Shown here: piece by piece, positions 52,545 through 61,200 of the stretch
How positions within the stretch are numbered: the first letter of the stretch is position 1
Layout of the letters: each line of letters begins with the position of its first letter
Assembly (NCBI GenBank): GCA_963828185.1
Contig: CAWHDV010000018.1
Location: 28,343 to 92,342, forward strand
DNA from: Rhodoblastus sp963828185
GTDB lineage: Bacteria > Pseudomonadota > Alphaproteobacteria > Rhizobiales > Beijerinckiaceae
Direction: 5' to 3'
DNA length: 64,000 nt
Position numbers and translations under genes: made by a program
The notes under the pieces: generated by a model
Told to the model about the DNA's origin: nothing
What the model saw: the letters and a program-made list of their open reading frames with translations, nothing else
The model's database searches: none

Positions 52545-52991
52545 TCAGCGTTTGCGATCGCCGTTTTCCTCGCCGTCCTTGAGAGCCGCGACCAGCGCCG
52601 TATCGAAATAGCGCGTCCATTCAACAATCTTGAAATCAACCCACTTCAGGCGATCGACGCCCTCGAGCTCCGCCTCGACGCCCGTGCCGCGATTGCGCAG
52701 CCGCATATGCCAGGACATGTAGGAGATGCGCGGCATATCCACCACGATATCGTCGACTTCAAACGACACGATTTCAAAATCGACATCGAAGGCGCGCCAC
52801 GCCTCGCGAATCTCGTCCTTGCCGACGCGCACTCCCGCGGCCGGGATCAAGGCGCGCGAACCGAGAAGTCGATACGTTGCGTTGTCATGAAAGAAATGAA
52901 GTCCAGGCTCATTGTCGCCCCTGGCGCGTCGCCCATAGATTTCGCGGGCTATCGCCATGTATTCTATACGGGTCAATTTGTCGCTTATCAT
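52545..52991 (-). CDS. NTF2/SnoaL-like small protein 1
   Basis: A 148-aa soluble protein with the alpha-plus-beta cone pattern of the NTF2-like superfamily: an N-terminal helix (TRIEYMAIAREIYGRRARGD), a His/Asp-rich loop (LHFFHDNATYRLLG), then strands with charged residues (YMSWHMRLRNRGTGVEAEL). Such proteins include isomerases, hydrolases and binding proteins, so no reaction can be named. ATG 52991 has a GGAAG site; a TTG at 53006 is also open. Two more NTF2-like genes lie about 440 nt upstream. Confidence 0.72.
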   Translation of the reverse strand: MISDKLTRIEYMAIAREIYGRRARGDNEPGLHFFHDNATYRLLGSRALIPAAGVRVGKDEIREAWRAFDVDFEIVSFEVDDIVVDMPRISYMSWHMRLRNRGTGVEAELEGVDRLKWVDFKIVEWTRYFDTALVAALKDGEENGDRKR

Positions 52992-53433
52992 TATTTCTTC
53001 CAGCAATTGCGTTTATCTCAAACCGGAGCCCGCCATTTACGTCACATTCCAAAATAACGATGTTTCGATACGCAGTTTCCCACGCGCCCCCGGCCGAACC
53101 GGCCTCGGACCCCAACCAGAGTCCCATCGCGCATTTGAGGGAAAAGCGTCAAGCGAAACGGCTTGAACCCGACTTAGCCGCCACTGAACCAAATGGCAAT
53201 ACTTATAAGGTTGTAAAATCAAGCTTTTTCAATTTAGCGCTCAATATGGGATATTGCAAAGTTCAAGTCAGATCGACTATTTCTTCGCCTCGCCCGATCA
53301 GAAAACTTCAATGGGAAACGAAGTATCAAGCCATCAGCATCAGAAATCAGCATGTGGCGCACAACACATGCAGCGGCCGCCGACCCGCGCAATCAAGCCT
53401 TCCAAGGGCGCACAGGCGGCAATCCGGGACCGG
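52992..53433. other. Intergenic region without a convincing gene
   Basis: About 440 nt of lower-GC DNA between two NTF2-like genes of the same orientation. Open frames on both strands have unlikely composition (many Ser, His, Gln and Arg, no recognisable segments) and no ribosome binding sites. It probably holds the promoter of NTF2-like gene 1. No hairpin or repeat stood out. Confidence 0.4.
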
Positions 53434-53862
53434 CTAACTCATCAAGCGCCCGAGCGTCGCCGTGTCGGAATATTCGAACACTTCGCTGATCAGGCCGGCG
53501 CGGGTCCGCACGAAATGGCCGACGACGACCAGGTCCGCCTGCGCCGACCCCCGGTGCTTGATCTCGACCAGTCGCCGAATGGCGAAACAATCGCCCTCGA
53601 TCACCGAATTCAGGATTCTGTGATGCCGCCGTTCGAATTCCGCGTCGACATGCCGCAGCAGCGCCAGGATCTCGGCATGGCCGCGGTAATCGCCAAACAG
53701 CGGACTTTGACGGCGATCGCCGACCATGTGCAGCACGGCGTCGGGATCGAACAGCTTGATGAAATCTTCAGGCCGGACACGGGAATCCATGGCGCGCGCG
53801 ATCAGCGCCCGCAATTCCGCGTCGGCCCCGACCGGGATGAGTTTCGCCCGCAATTCGCTCAT
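53434..53862 (-). CDS. NTF2/SnoaL-like small protein 2
   Basis: A 142-aa protein of the NTF2-like superfamily (LIARAMDSRVRPEDFIKLFD, then AVLHMVGDRR and AEILALLRHVDAEFERRHHR; C-terminal strands VVVGHFVRTRAGLISEVFEY). The start ATG at 53862 is 7 nt after the stop of the next upstream gene, so the two are co-transcribed. The frame continues upstream to 53997 only as a shadow. Function unknown. Confidence 0.75.
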   Translation of the reverse strand: MSELRAKLIPVGADAELRALIARAMDSRVRPEDFIKLFDPDAVLHMVGDRRQSPLFGDYRGHAEILALLRHVDAEFERRHHRILNSVIEGDCFAIRRLVEIKHRGSAQADLVVVGHFVRTRAGLISEVFEYSDTATLGRLMS

Positions 53863-53869
53863 GTTGCGC

Positions 53870-54304
53870 TCACGCGCGGCTTTCGCGCAGGCGGAACAAG
53901 GTGGCGCTGTCGATGAATTCGCTGACCTCGACGATCTTTTCGCCTTCGAGACGGATGAAACACAGGCATTGCAGCATGGCCTCGTTGCCGGAGCCACGAT
54001 GGCGGAGCTGCATTTCGTACCGCACGCAAGCCTGCTCGCCCTCGATCAGCGTGTCGAGCCGCCGCACGGCTTTTTGCTCGAACTCGACGATGAAAGCTTC
54101 GAGATAGGCGAGTATGGAATCGCGCGAGCAGCGCGGGCCGGCGAAAGCCCAGCTCGCCTGGTCGCCGTTCATCAGCCAGTCGGCCTCACGCGCGAAAAGA
54201 GGCGCGAGGAGCTTCGGGTCCGAGCGGCGGTCGAGCACGGCGGCGATGATCCGGTCGAACCTCGACCGGGTAGCCTGCGGAGATAGGCTGTCGCTGTCGC
54301 TCAT
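53870..54304 (-). CDS. NTF2/SnoaL-like small protein 3
   Basis: A 144-aa NTF2-like protein with the same layout as its neighbour: helix (TRSRFDRIIAAVLDRRSD), LLAPLFAREADWLMNGDQ, the helix SRDSILAYLEAFIVEFEQKA, and ending FIDSATLFRLRESR against FEYSDTATLGRLMS in protein 2. The shared ending shows that genes 2 and 3 are paralogues, probably from tandem duplication. ATG 54304 is preferred over 54328. Confidence 0.75.
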   Translation of the reverse strand: MSDSDSLSPQATRSRFDRIIAAVLDRRSDPKLLAPLFAREADWLMNGDQASWAFAGPRCSRDSILAYLEAFIVEFEQKAVRRLDTLIEGEQACVRYEMQLRHRGSGNEAMLQCLCFIRLEGEKIVEVSEFIDSATLFRLRESRA

Positions 54305-54387
54305 CTCGTTGCGGTCCTGAAACTTCACCCGCCCCCACGGCAGCGGCGTCCTGGGCGGAATTGACGCCGTTCGAATTTTCCCTGGCG

Positions 54388-54413
54388 AAAAAACGCGCCC
54401 CTCGCGGGGCGCG
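54388..54413 (-). terminator. Intrinsic terminator of ilvC
   Basis: On the minus strand an 8-bp GC stem (CGCGCCCC with GGGGCGCG, 4-nt loop) is followed by six T. It begins 10 nt after the ilvC stop and is a standard Rho-independent terminator. Confidence 0.88.
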
Positions 54414-54422
54414 CCGCCAACG

Positions 54423-55442
54423 TCAGTTCTTGGCCTTGTCGACCAGCTTGTTCTTGCCGATCCAGGGCATCATGGCGCGCAGGCGCGCCCCGACCTCCTC
54501 GATCTGATGGCCGTCGTTGACGCGGCGGATGCCTTTGAAGCGCGCGGCGCCGGCGCGATATTCCTGCATCCATTCCGAAGTGAACTTGCCGGTCTGGATG
54601 TCGGTGAGCACAGCCTTCATCTCCGCCTTGGTCTGCGACGTGATGATTCGCGGTCCGGTGACATATTCGCCCCATTCGGCGGTGTTGGAGATCGAATAGT
54701 TCATGTTGGCGATGCCGCCCTCATAGATCAAATCGACGATCAGCTTCACTTCGTGCAGGCACTCGAAATAGGCCATTTCCGGCGCGTAGCCGGCCTCGAC
54801 CAGGGTTTCGAAGCCAGCGCGGATCAGCTCCACCAGGCCGCCGCAGAGCACGGCCTGCTCGCCGAACAGGTCGGTTTCGCATTCTTCCTTGAAGGTTGTC
54901 TCGATGATGCCCGAGCGGCCGCCGCCGATGGCCGAGGCATAGGACAGGCCGATGTCATGGGCGTTGCCGGAGGCGTCCTGGTGCACCGCGATCAGGCAGG
55001 GCACGCCGCCGCCCTTGAGATATTCGCCGCGCACCGTATGGCCGGGGCCTTTCGGCGCCACCATCAGCACATCAATGTCCTTGCGCGGCTCGATCAGGCT
55101 GAAATGCACGTTCAGGCCATGCGCGAACAAAAGCGCCGAGCCGGGGCGGATATTGTCGGCGATCTCGGCGTTGTAAATCTCGGCCTGCAGTTCGTCGGGG
55201 GTCAGCATCATGATGACGTCGGCCCATTTGGCCGCATCGGCCACGGTCATCACCTTGACGCCTTCGGCTTCGGCCTTCTTAGCCGTGGCCGAGCCGGCCC
55301 GCAGCGCGACGGCGACGTCCTTGACGCCGGAATCGCGCATGTTCAGGACATGGGCGTGGCCCTGCGAGCCATAGCCGACCACCGCGACCTTCTTGCCCTT
55401 GATCAGGTTGATGTCCGCATCGCTATCATAATAAACGCGCAT
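54423..55442 (-). CDS. ilvC: Ketol-acid reductoisomerase IlvC
   Basis: A 339-aa class I enzyme of valine, isoleucine and leucine synthesis, which rearranges and reduces acetohydroxy acids with NADPH and magnesium. The N-domain has VAVVGYGSQGHAHVLNMRDS, then VLMVAPKGPGHTVRGEY, and the C-domain the metal-binding segment TDLFGEQAVLCGGLVELIRA and YFECLHEVKLIVDLIYEGG. The ATG at 55442 gives the normal N-terminus (MRVYYDSDADINLIKGK); the open frame runs further to 55892 but is not coding-like. Monocistronic. Confidence 0.97.
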   Translation of the reverse strand: MRVYYDSDADINLIKGKKVAVVGYGSQGHAHVLNMRDSGVKDVAVALRAGSATAKKAEAEGVKVMTVADAAKWADVIMMLTPDELQAEIYNAEIADNIRPGSALLFAHGLNVHFSLIEPRKDIDVLMVAPKGPGHTVRGEYLKGGGVPCLIAVHQDASGNAHDIGLSYASAIGGGRSGIIETTFKEECETDLFGEQAVLCGGLVELIRAGFETLVEAGYAPEMAYFECLHEVKLIVDLIYEGGIANMNYSISNTAEWGEYVTGPRIITSQTKAEMKAVLTDIQTGKFTSEWMQEYRAGAARFKGIRRVNDGHQIEEVGARLRAMMPWIGKNKLVDKAKN

Positions 55443-55677
55443 TTTCGGTGCTTTCCGGGTTGTTGGGACGCGGGCGCCGCCGCGAGAGAATTTCCGATGA
55501 CGCCTAATAAGCGCACAAACACAACTCGTCAAAGGAAAGTGGCGGAAAAGCGGCGCAAGGCCCCGGCGAACCGCGCCTTTCCTCGAAAAAAACACCATGC
55601 TTCCGAAACAAACAGATTTTCGTGTCGTAGGACGATTACGACAGGCATCCTGTCGCCCATTTTCGGAGATTGGCGCC

Positions 55678-56175
55678 ATGACGACGAGACGGCATTTCAT
55701 CAACAACAGCCTGGCGGGGCTGGCAAGCCTGGCGGGGGCGCTCGCCTTTTCCTCGCGGTCGCGCGCCGCGAGCGGCGAGACGTTCGAGGTCACCCATAGC
55801 GACGGCGAATGGCGCAAGCTCCTGACGCCCGAGCAGTTCGATATCTTGCGCCAGGACGGGACCGAGCGCGCCTTCACCAGCCCCCTGCTCAACGAGCACA
55901 GGCGCGGCGTTTTCGCCTGCGCCGGCTGTCATCTCGACCTTTACAACTCGAGCACCAAATACGACAGCGGCACGGGATGGCCGAGTTTCTGGGCGCCGCT
56001 CGACAAGGCCGTGCTCACCCAGGCCGACAATTCCTTCGGCATGGCCCGCACCGCCGTGCGCTGCCGCCGCTGCGGCGGCCATCTCGGGCATGTCTTCGAT
56101 GACGGCCCCAAGCCGACCGGCCTGCGCTATTGCATGAACGGCGCGGCGATGACCTTCAAGCCCGCCAAAGCGTGA
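55678..56175 (+). CDS. msrB: Exported peptide-methionine (R)-S-oxide reductase MsrB
   Basis: A 165-aa enzyme that reduces methionine-R-sulfoxide in proteins. The N-terminus carries a Tat/Sec-like signal (TTRRHFINNSLAGLASLAGA, cleavage near RAA). The zinc cysteines C81, C84, C129 and C132 and the catalytic C152 (RYCMNGAAM) are present; no further cysteine is seen, so no resolving cysteine. The ATG at 55678 is preferred over a frame that opens at 55597. It is followed after 33 nt by dipZ. Confidence 0.93.
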   Translation: MTTRRHFINNSLAGLASLAGALAFSSRSRAASGETFEVTHSDGEWRKLLTPEQFDILRQDGTERAFTSPLLNEHRRGVFACAGCHLDLYNSSTKYDSGTGWPSFWAPLDKAVLTQADNSFGMARTAVRCRRCGGHLGHVFDDGPKPTGLRYCMNGAAMTFKPAKA

Positions 56176-56208
56176 GCTTCAAATCGTGAAGCAAGGGATT
56201 CTTTTTCC

Positions 56209-57999
56209 ATGATCCTGTTCGCACTGGCCTTTCTCGGCGGCGTCCTGACCATCGCCAGCCCATGCATCCTTCCGGTCCTGCCCTTCGTCTTCGCCCGCGC
56301 CGACAAGCCGTTTGTGCGCAACGGCCTGCCGATGCTGGCTGGAATGGCGTTGACCTTCGCAGCCGTCGCCACCCTGGCGGCGGTGGGCGGCGGCTGGGCG
56401 GCCCAGGCCAACCAATATGGGCGCATCGCGGCTCTCGCGCTGCTCGCCCTGTTCGGCCTGACCCTGCTGTTTCCCGCTTTCGCCGACGCCGCGATGCGCC
56501 CGCTGGTCAGGCTTGGGGGCCGTCTTTCGGGCTTCGCCGATTCTCATGAAAAGCCTGCTTCCGTCGGCCCGTCGCTGCTGCTCGGCGTCGCCACCGGGCT
56601 ATTGTGGGCGCCCTGCGCCGGGCCGATCCTCGGCCTCATCCTGACCGGCGCCGCCTTGCAGGGCGCGAACGCCAAAACCTCGCTGCTGCTCGCGTCCTAC
56701 GCCGCCGGCGCGGCGACTTCGCTGGCCCTGGCGCTGCTGGCGGGCGGCAAGGTCTTCGCGGCGATGAAGCGCTCGCTCGGCTTTGGCGATTGGCTGCGGC
56801 GGGGCTTCGGCCTCGCGGTGCTGGCGGGCGTCATCGCCATCGCTTCGGGCCTCGACACCGGCGTTCTGGCGCGGGCGTCGCTCGCCGGCACGAATTCGGT
56901 CGAGCAGGGCCTGCTCGCAAAGTTTCATGCAGCCCAGACGCAAGCGGCGCAGGCCGCGCCCGCGAGCGTGGCGGCGGCGGACAACTCCGCGGCGATGCTG
57001 ACCCCGGCCAAGCTGGCCGAGGCGGCAAAAGCCCTGCCCGTCGAGGGGATGATGCCGGATCTGTCCGGGGCGGTGGAATGGCTCAACTCGCCGCCGCTCA
57101 CGGCGCAGGGGCTGAAAGGCAAGGTGGTGCTGGTCGATTTCTGGACCTATTCCTGCATTAATTGCCTGCGCACGCTGCCCTACATCCGCGCCTGGGCCGA
57201 AAAATACAAGAAAGACGGCCTGGTGGTCATCGGCGTCCACACGCCGGAATTCGCCTTCGAGAAGAATATCGACAACGTCAAGCGCGCGGTCGCCGACCTG
57301 CATGTCAATTACCCCGTGGCGATCGACAATGATTATACGATCTGGCGCGCCTTCCATAACGAGTATTGGCCGGCGCATTATTTCTTCGACGCCCAGGGCC
57401 GCTTGCGCCGCCAGCATTTCGGCGAAGGCGGCTACGCCGAATCCGAGCGCGTGATCCAGGAACTGCTCGCCGAAGCCGGAGACAAGACGGCGCCCGCGCC
57501 GGCCGTCCAGGTGAACGCCTCGGGAATCGAGGCGCCGGCCGACATGGACGAGGTGCGCTCGCCGGAAACCTATGTCGGCTCCGAGCGGGCGGACCATTTC
57601 GCCTCGCCTGGCGGCGCGGCGGACAATGTCGCCCGTGATTACGTGACGCCAAAGCTTCAACTCAACCAATGGGGGCTGGTCGGAAAATGGACGGTCGGCG
57701 GCGAAGAGGCGGCGCTCGACGCCCCGGACGGCGCGATCAAATTCCGCTTCCACGCCCGCGACCTGCATCTGGTGCTCGGCCCAGGGGCGCAAGGCGAGAA
57801 AATCCGCTTCCGCGTCACCATCGACGGCGCGCCGCCCGGTGAAAACCACGGCGTGGATGTTGACGCCGACGGCCAGGGTACGGTCGCCGGGCAGCGGCTT
57901 TATCAGCTGGTGCGCCAACAGGGCGCCATCGCCGACCACACGTTCGAGATCCAATTCCTGGACCCCGGCGTAAAAGCCTACGCCTTCACCTTCGGCTGA
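56209..57999 (+). CDS. DipZ-type membrane thiol-disulfide carrier (CcdA + thioredoxin + C-terminal domain)
   Basis: A 596-aa protein. Residues about 1-230 form a CcdA/DsbD-like electron carrier in the membrane (ASPCILPVLPFVFARADKP, then ATGLLWAPCAGPILGLIL). After a linker comes a TlpA/AhpC-like periplasmic thioredoxin domain with the C-x-x-C site SCINCLRT and GVHTPEFAFEKNIDNV. The last about 150 residues are the beta-rich C-terminal domain found in DipZ proteins. It moves reducing power across the membrane. Its place between exported msrB and msrA points to these as electron acceptors. Confidence 0.88.
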   Translation: MILFALAFLGGVLTIASPCILPVLPFVFARADKPFVRNGLPMLAGMALTFAAVATLAAVGGGWAAQANQYGRIAALALLALFGLTLLFPAFADAAMRPLVRLGGRLSGFADSHEKPASVGPSLLLGVATGLLWAPCAGPILGLILTGAALQGANAKTSLLLASYAAGAATSLALALLAGGKVFAAMKRSLGFGDWLRRGFGLAVLAGVIAIASGLDTGVLARASLAGTNSVEQGLLAKFHAAQTQAAQAAPASVAAADNSAAMLTPAKLAEAAKALPVEGMMPDLSGAVEWLNSPPLTAQGLKGKVVLVDFWTYSCINCLRTLPYIRAWAEKYKKDGLVVIGVHTPEFAFEKNIDNVKRAVADLHVNYPVAIDNDYTIWRAFHNEYWPAHYFFDAQGRLRRQHFGEGGYAESERVIQELLAEAGDKTAPAPAVQVNASGIEAPADMDEVRSPETYVGSERADHFASPGGAADNVARDYVTPKLQLNQWGLVGKWTVGGEEAALDAPDGAIKFRFHARDLHLVLGPGAQGEKIRFRVTIDGAPPGENHGVDVDADGQGTVAGQRLYQLVRQQGAIADHTFEIQFLDPGVKAYAFTFG

Positions 58000-58015
58000 A
58001 CGGGAGAAAAGTCCG

Positions 58016-58747
58016 ATGAAAAAAATTCGCTTTGCAAATTCCAGTTTTCCCCTGGGCGCGGTCCTTGTCACGGGGGCGCTCGCCGCCGCGATCGGTCTTG
58101 AGCTGAGGATCCCGGCCGCGGGCGCGGAACAGGCGCGCAAAATCCCCGCGCCGGTCCTCGACGAGCCCGCGCAGGCGGCGCCGGAAGTCGCGGTGCTGGC
58201 GGGCGGATGTTTCTGGGGCGTGCAGGGCGTCTTCCAGCACGTCAAGGGCGTGACCAGCGCCCTGTCCGGCTATGCCGGCGGCGCCCGGGACAAGGCGCAA
58301 TATGAAATTGTCAGCAGCGGGCGAACCGGCCATGCGGAATCCGTCAAGGTGACGTTCGATCCGCGCAAGATCAGCTATGGCCGCATCCTGCAGATTTATT
58401 TCTCGGTGGCGCACGACCCCACCGAACTCGATCGCCAGGGACCCGACGAGGGGACGCAATACCGCTCGGCGATCTTCCCGACCGACGCCGAGCAGGCGCG
58501 GGTGGCCAGCGCCTATATCGCCCAGCTCGACAAGACGCAAGCCTTCGGGGCCTCCATCGTGACGAAGATCGAGCCAGCCAAGGCCTTTTTCCCGGCCGAA
58601 GCCTATCACCAGGACTTTCTGGCGCTGAATCCGCACTACCCCTACATCGTCATCAACGACCTGCCGAAGATCGCCAATCTCAAGCGCCTCTACCCCGACG
58701 CTTACCGCGCAGACCCGGTGCTGGTTGGGGAGCGGCCCTCGAATTGA
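58016..58747 (+). CDS. msrA: Exported peptide-methionine (S)-S-oxide reductase MsrA
   Basis: A 243-aa enzyme that reduces methionine-S-sulfoxide. An N-terminal signal (about residues 1-37) precedes the MsrA domain, with the catalytic C65 in LAGGCFWGVQ, GYAGGARDKAQYEIVSSG, HAESVKVTFDP, YFSVAHDPTELDRQGPDEGT and FFPAEAYHQDFL. C65 is the only cysteine in the whole protein, so it has no resolving cysteine. It starts 16 nt after dipZ. Confidence 0.94.
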   Translation: MKKIRFANSSFPLGAVLVTGALAAAIGLELRIPAAGAEQARKIPAPVLDEPAQAAPEVAVLAGGCFWGVQGVFQHVKGVTSALSGYAGGARDKAQYEIVSSGRTGHAESVKVTFDPRKISYGRILQIYFSVAHDPTELDRQGPDEGTQYRSAIFPTDAEQARVASAYIAQLDKTQAFGASIVTKIEPAKAFFPAEAYHQDFLALNPHYPYIVINDLPKIANLKRLYPDAYRADPVLVGERPSN

Positions 58748-58769
58748 GCCGGGCTCCCTCGTCCAACAG

Positions 58770-60011
58770 TCACTGGAACAGGCCGGAGATGCCGGAATAG
58801 ACGCCGACGCCGGCAGAGACGATGATGATGGCCGCACAAACCTTGGCGTAGGCCCCTTGCAGCCGGTAGGGCTCCGGCAGGCGGCGGGCGAGCAGGTAGA
58901 GGAAGCCCAGCACCGGCGGCAGCAGCAGCGCGTTCATCACTTGCACGCCGACGCTCAGCGACACGAGGTTGACCCCGGAGGCGACGACGACGCCGCAGAC
59001 GATCAGGGTGAGCGTATAGGCGCCATAGAACCAGGGCGCCTCCTTCGGCGCATCGTCGAGACTGCACTTGACGCCCAGGATCTCGGAGAGCGTCCGGGCG
59101 GCGGTGATGGTGACGACAATCGCCGCCACCAGGGCCGCGCCAGACATGCCGAGGCTGAACAGGAGCTTGCCGCCGATCTCGCCCAGGAAGGGCGTGATGG
59201 CGCCGGCGATCTGCTGCACCGTGTCGAGATCGCCGCTCTTGCCGGCGCGGCCGAGGGTGGCGCCGGCGGCCACCAGCACCGCCGCCATGATCACTTGGGT
59301 CAGCACGGCGCCGATCATCGTGTCGGCGCGGCCCGCCGGCAGGTCATCGACCGACATCTTTTTTTCGACCACCGCGCTCTGCTGGAAAAAGACCATCCAG
59401 GGCATGATGACCGCGCCGATATTGGCAGCCACCAGATAGAGGTATTTCTTGTCGCCGATCGGAATGTCGACCGCCTGCGCCGCCAGGGCGGCTGGATCGG
59501 GATGGGCGAGAAACACCACGGCGAGGAACACCAGCTCGAACGCGCCAATGGCCATGGCGATGCGTTCGACGGTCAGGTAGGAATGGGTATAGGCCATGAT
59601 GAGCAAGGCCGCGACGACCATGAACATCGTCGTCGTGGCGGAGAGGCCCATCAGCGCGCCGACTTCCGCAAGGCCCGCCAGTTCGGTCAACAGCGCGCCC
59701 ATGCAGCAGACGAGCAGGGTCAGCACCGAGAACCAGGCCCAGGTCCTGCCGAAATGCCTTTCAATCAGATGCGCATGTCCCTGCCCCGTCACCACGCCGA
59801 GTCGGACCGTCAGTTCCTGCACGATATAAAGCACGGGGATGAGGGCGATTTGCAGCCACAGCAGGCGATAGCCCCAGCCGGCGCCGCTCTGCGCGGCGGT
59901 GATGACGCTACCGGCGTCGGTGTCGGCCAGCATGACCACCAGCCCGGGTCCCGCCACCGCCAGAAAATGCCGCATTTTTCCACGCGGCATGACATTGCTC
60001 ACATCGACCAT
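58770..60011 (-). CDS. NRAMP-family-like divalent metal or related ion transporter
   Basis: A 413-aa inner-membrane protein with about 11 hydrophobic segments and clear NRAMP layout (GPGLVVMLADTDAGSVITA at the start, then LYLVAANIGAVIMPWMVFFQ). The two metal-site motifs are altered: the usual DPGN of helix 1 reads DAGS, and the usual MPH of helix 6 reads MPW. Manganese or iron selectivity therefore cannot be assumed; NRAMP-related magnesium carriers are one alternative. The ATG at 60011 has a GGAAG site; a GTG at 60038 is also open. It converges on msrA. Confidence 0.85.
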   Translation of the reverse strand: MVDVSNVMPRGKMRHFLAVAGPGLVVMLADTDAGSVITAAQSGAGWGYRLLWLQIALIPVLYIVQELTVRLGVVTGQGHAHLIERHFGRTWAWFSVLTLLVCCMGALLTELAGLAEVGALMGLSATTTMFMVVAALLIMAYTHSYLTVERIAMAIGAFELVFLAVVFLAHPDPAALAAQAVDIPIGDKKYLYLVAANIGAVIMPWMVFFQQSAVVEKKMSVDDLPAGRADTMIGAVLTQVIMAAVLVAAGATLGRAGKSGDLDTVQQIAGAITPFLGEIGGKLLFSLGMSGAALVAAIVVTITAARTLSEILGVKCSLDDAPKEAPWFYGAYTLTLIVCGVVVASGVNLVSLSVGVQVMNALLLPPVLGFLYLLARRLPEPYRLQGAYAKVCAAIIIVSAGVGVYSGISGLFQ

Positions 60012-60105
60012 CTTCGCTCTTCCAAAAGTGTCTCCCACTTCTGGCGCCTCGACGGCCTAGCGGCAATAGCTGCGGCGTTACTTTAGAATCCGTCCAGTCT
60101 AGGGG

Positions 60106-60297
60106 CTAGAATTCCTCGTCGTCGGACTCTGGCGCAGGCGTCTCCTCCACCTTCTCCCCGGCAATGACGTAGGAGCCCTTGAGCCAGCGGTGGAGGTCGA
60201 TGTCGGCGCAGCGCTTTGAGCAGAACGGCTTGTAGGCCGGATCGACCGGCTTGCCGCAAATCGCGCAGACCGGCGGTTTTTTCGCGTCTTCTTGCAT
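60106..60297 (-). CDS. yacG: DNA gyrase inhibitor YacG
   Basis: A 63-aa zinc protein (C11, C14, C26, C30: CAICGKPVDP and KPFCSKRCADID, then LHRWLKGSYVI) that binds and inhibits DNA gyrase in E. coli. Its ATG overlaps the maf stop (TGATG), the usual arrangement in alphaproteobacteria. The open frame that continues upstream to 60666 is a shadow of maf. Confidence 0.93.
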   Translation of the reverse strand: MQEDAKKPPVCAICGKPVDPAYKPFCSKRCADIDLHRWLKGSYVIAGEKVEETPAPESDDEEF

Positions 60298-60953
60298 CAG
60301 GCTGTACCTTGCGCCTCGGCGCTTGCGGCCCAGAACACATGCGCCGGATAGCCGAGGCCGTCGAGCATCGCCATGGTTTCCTGCAACGGCAGGCCGACGA
60401 CCGCGGTATAGGAGCCTGTCAGCTTGACGACAAAGCCCCCGGCTATGCCCTGGATGGCGTAGCCGCCCGCCTTGCCGCGCCATTCGCGCGAAGCGACGTA
60501 GGCGGCGATTTCCTTGTGGGACAGGCGCTTGAAACGCAGGCGCGCCTCGACCAGCTTCGAGCGCTCGCGCCCCGCCGGATCGATCACGGTCACGCCGGTA
60601 TAGACACGATGCGCCCGCCCCGACAGCAGGCGCAGGCATTCCTCGGCCTCTTCGACGGTCTCGCATTTCGGCAGGATGCGGCGGCCTACGCAGACGACGG
60701 TATCCGCGCCGATGACATAGGCGCGCTGCAATTCCTCGCGCGCGTGGGCGGTCTTGGCGCCAACCCGCGCCTTTTCCAGCGACAGGCGCGCCGCCAGCTT
60801 GCGCGGCGATTCGTTGCGGCCGGGCGCTTCATCGAGATCTGTCGGCAGCAGGGCGTCGGGCTCTAATCCGATTTGCTGCAAAAGCGCAAGACGGCGGGGC
60901 GAACCGGAGGCGAGCGCGAGGCGCGCGATGCGGATTTCGGGCTCGGCGGTCAC
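60297..60953 (-). CDS. maf: Maf-like nucleoside triphosphate pyrophosphatase
   Basis: A 218-aa enzyme that hydrolyses non-canonical or methylated nucleotides, preventing their incorporation. The motif LALASGSPRRLALLQQIGL, VIGADTVVCVGRRIL, the acidic catalytic region, and GGYAIQGIAGGFVVKLTGSY are all present. The start is a GTG at 60953. It lies directly downstream of infA (28 nt), and infA-maf-yacG is a common alphaproteobacterial group. Confidence 0.92.
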   Translation of the reverse strand: MTAEPEIRIARLALASGSPRRLALLQQIGLEPDALLPTDLDEAPGRNESPRKLAARLSLEKARVGAKTAHAREELQRAYVIGADTVVCVGRRILPKCETVEEAEECLRLLSGRAHRVYTGVTVIDPAGRERSKLVEARLRFKRLSHKEIAAYVASREWRGKAGGYAIQGIAGGFVVKLTGSYTAVVGLPLQETMAMLDGLGYPAHVFWAASAEAQGTA

Positions 60954-60981
60954 GGACGTCCGATCGATTGAATGTTCAGGT

Positions 60982-61200
60982 CTATTTGAAACGATAGGTG
61001 ATGCGGCCCTTGGTCAGGTCGTAGGGCGTCATTTCGACCAGGACGCGATCGCCGGTGAGGACGCGGATCCGGTTCTTGCGCATCTTTCCCGCCGTATGGG
61101 CGATGATTTCGTGATCGTTTTCAAGCGTCACGCGAAAAGTCGCGTTCGGCAGCAATTCGCTGACGACGCCCGGGAATTCGAGTAGTTCTTCCTTCGACAT
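60982..61200 (-). CDS. infA: Translation initiation factor IF-1
   Basis: A 72-aa OB-fold protein that occupies the ribosomal A site during initiation. The sequence (EELLEFPGVVSELLPNATF, then VTLENDHEIIAHTAGKMRKN and GDRVLVEMTPYDLTKGRITY) is a full-length, standard IF-1. It heads the infA-maf-yacG operon. Confidence 0.97.
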   Translation of the reverse strand: MSKEELLEFPGVVSELLPNATFRVTLENDHEIIAHTAGKMRKNRIRVLTGDRVLVEMTPYDLTKGRITYRFK

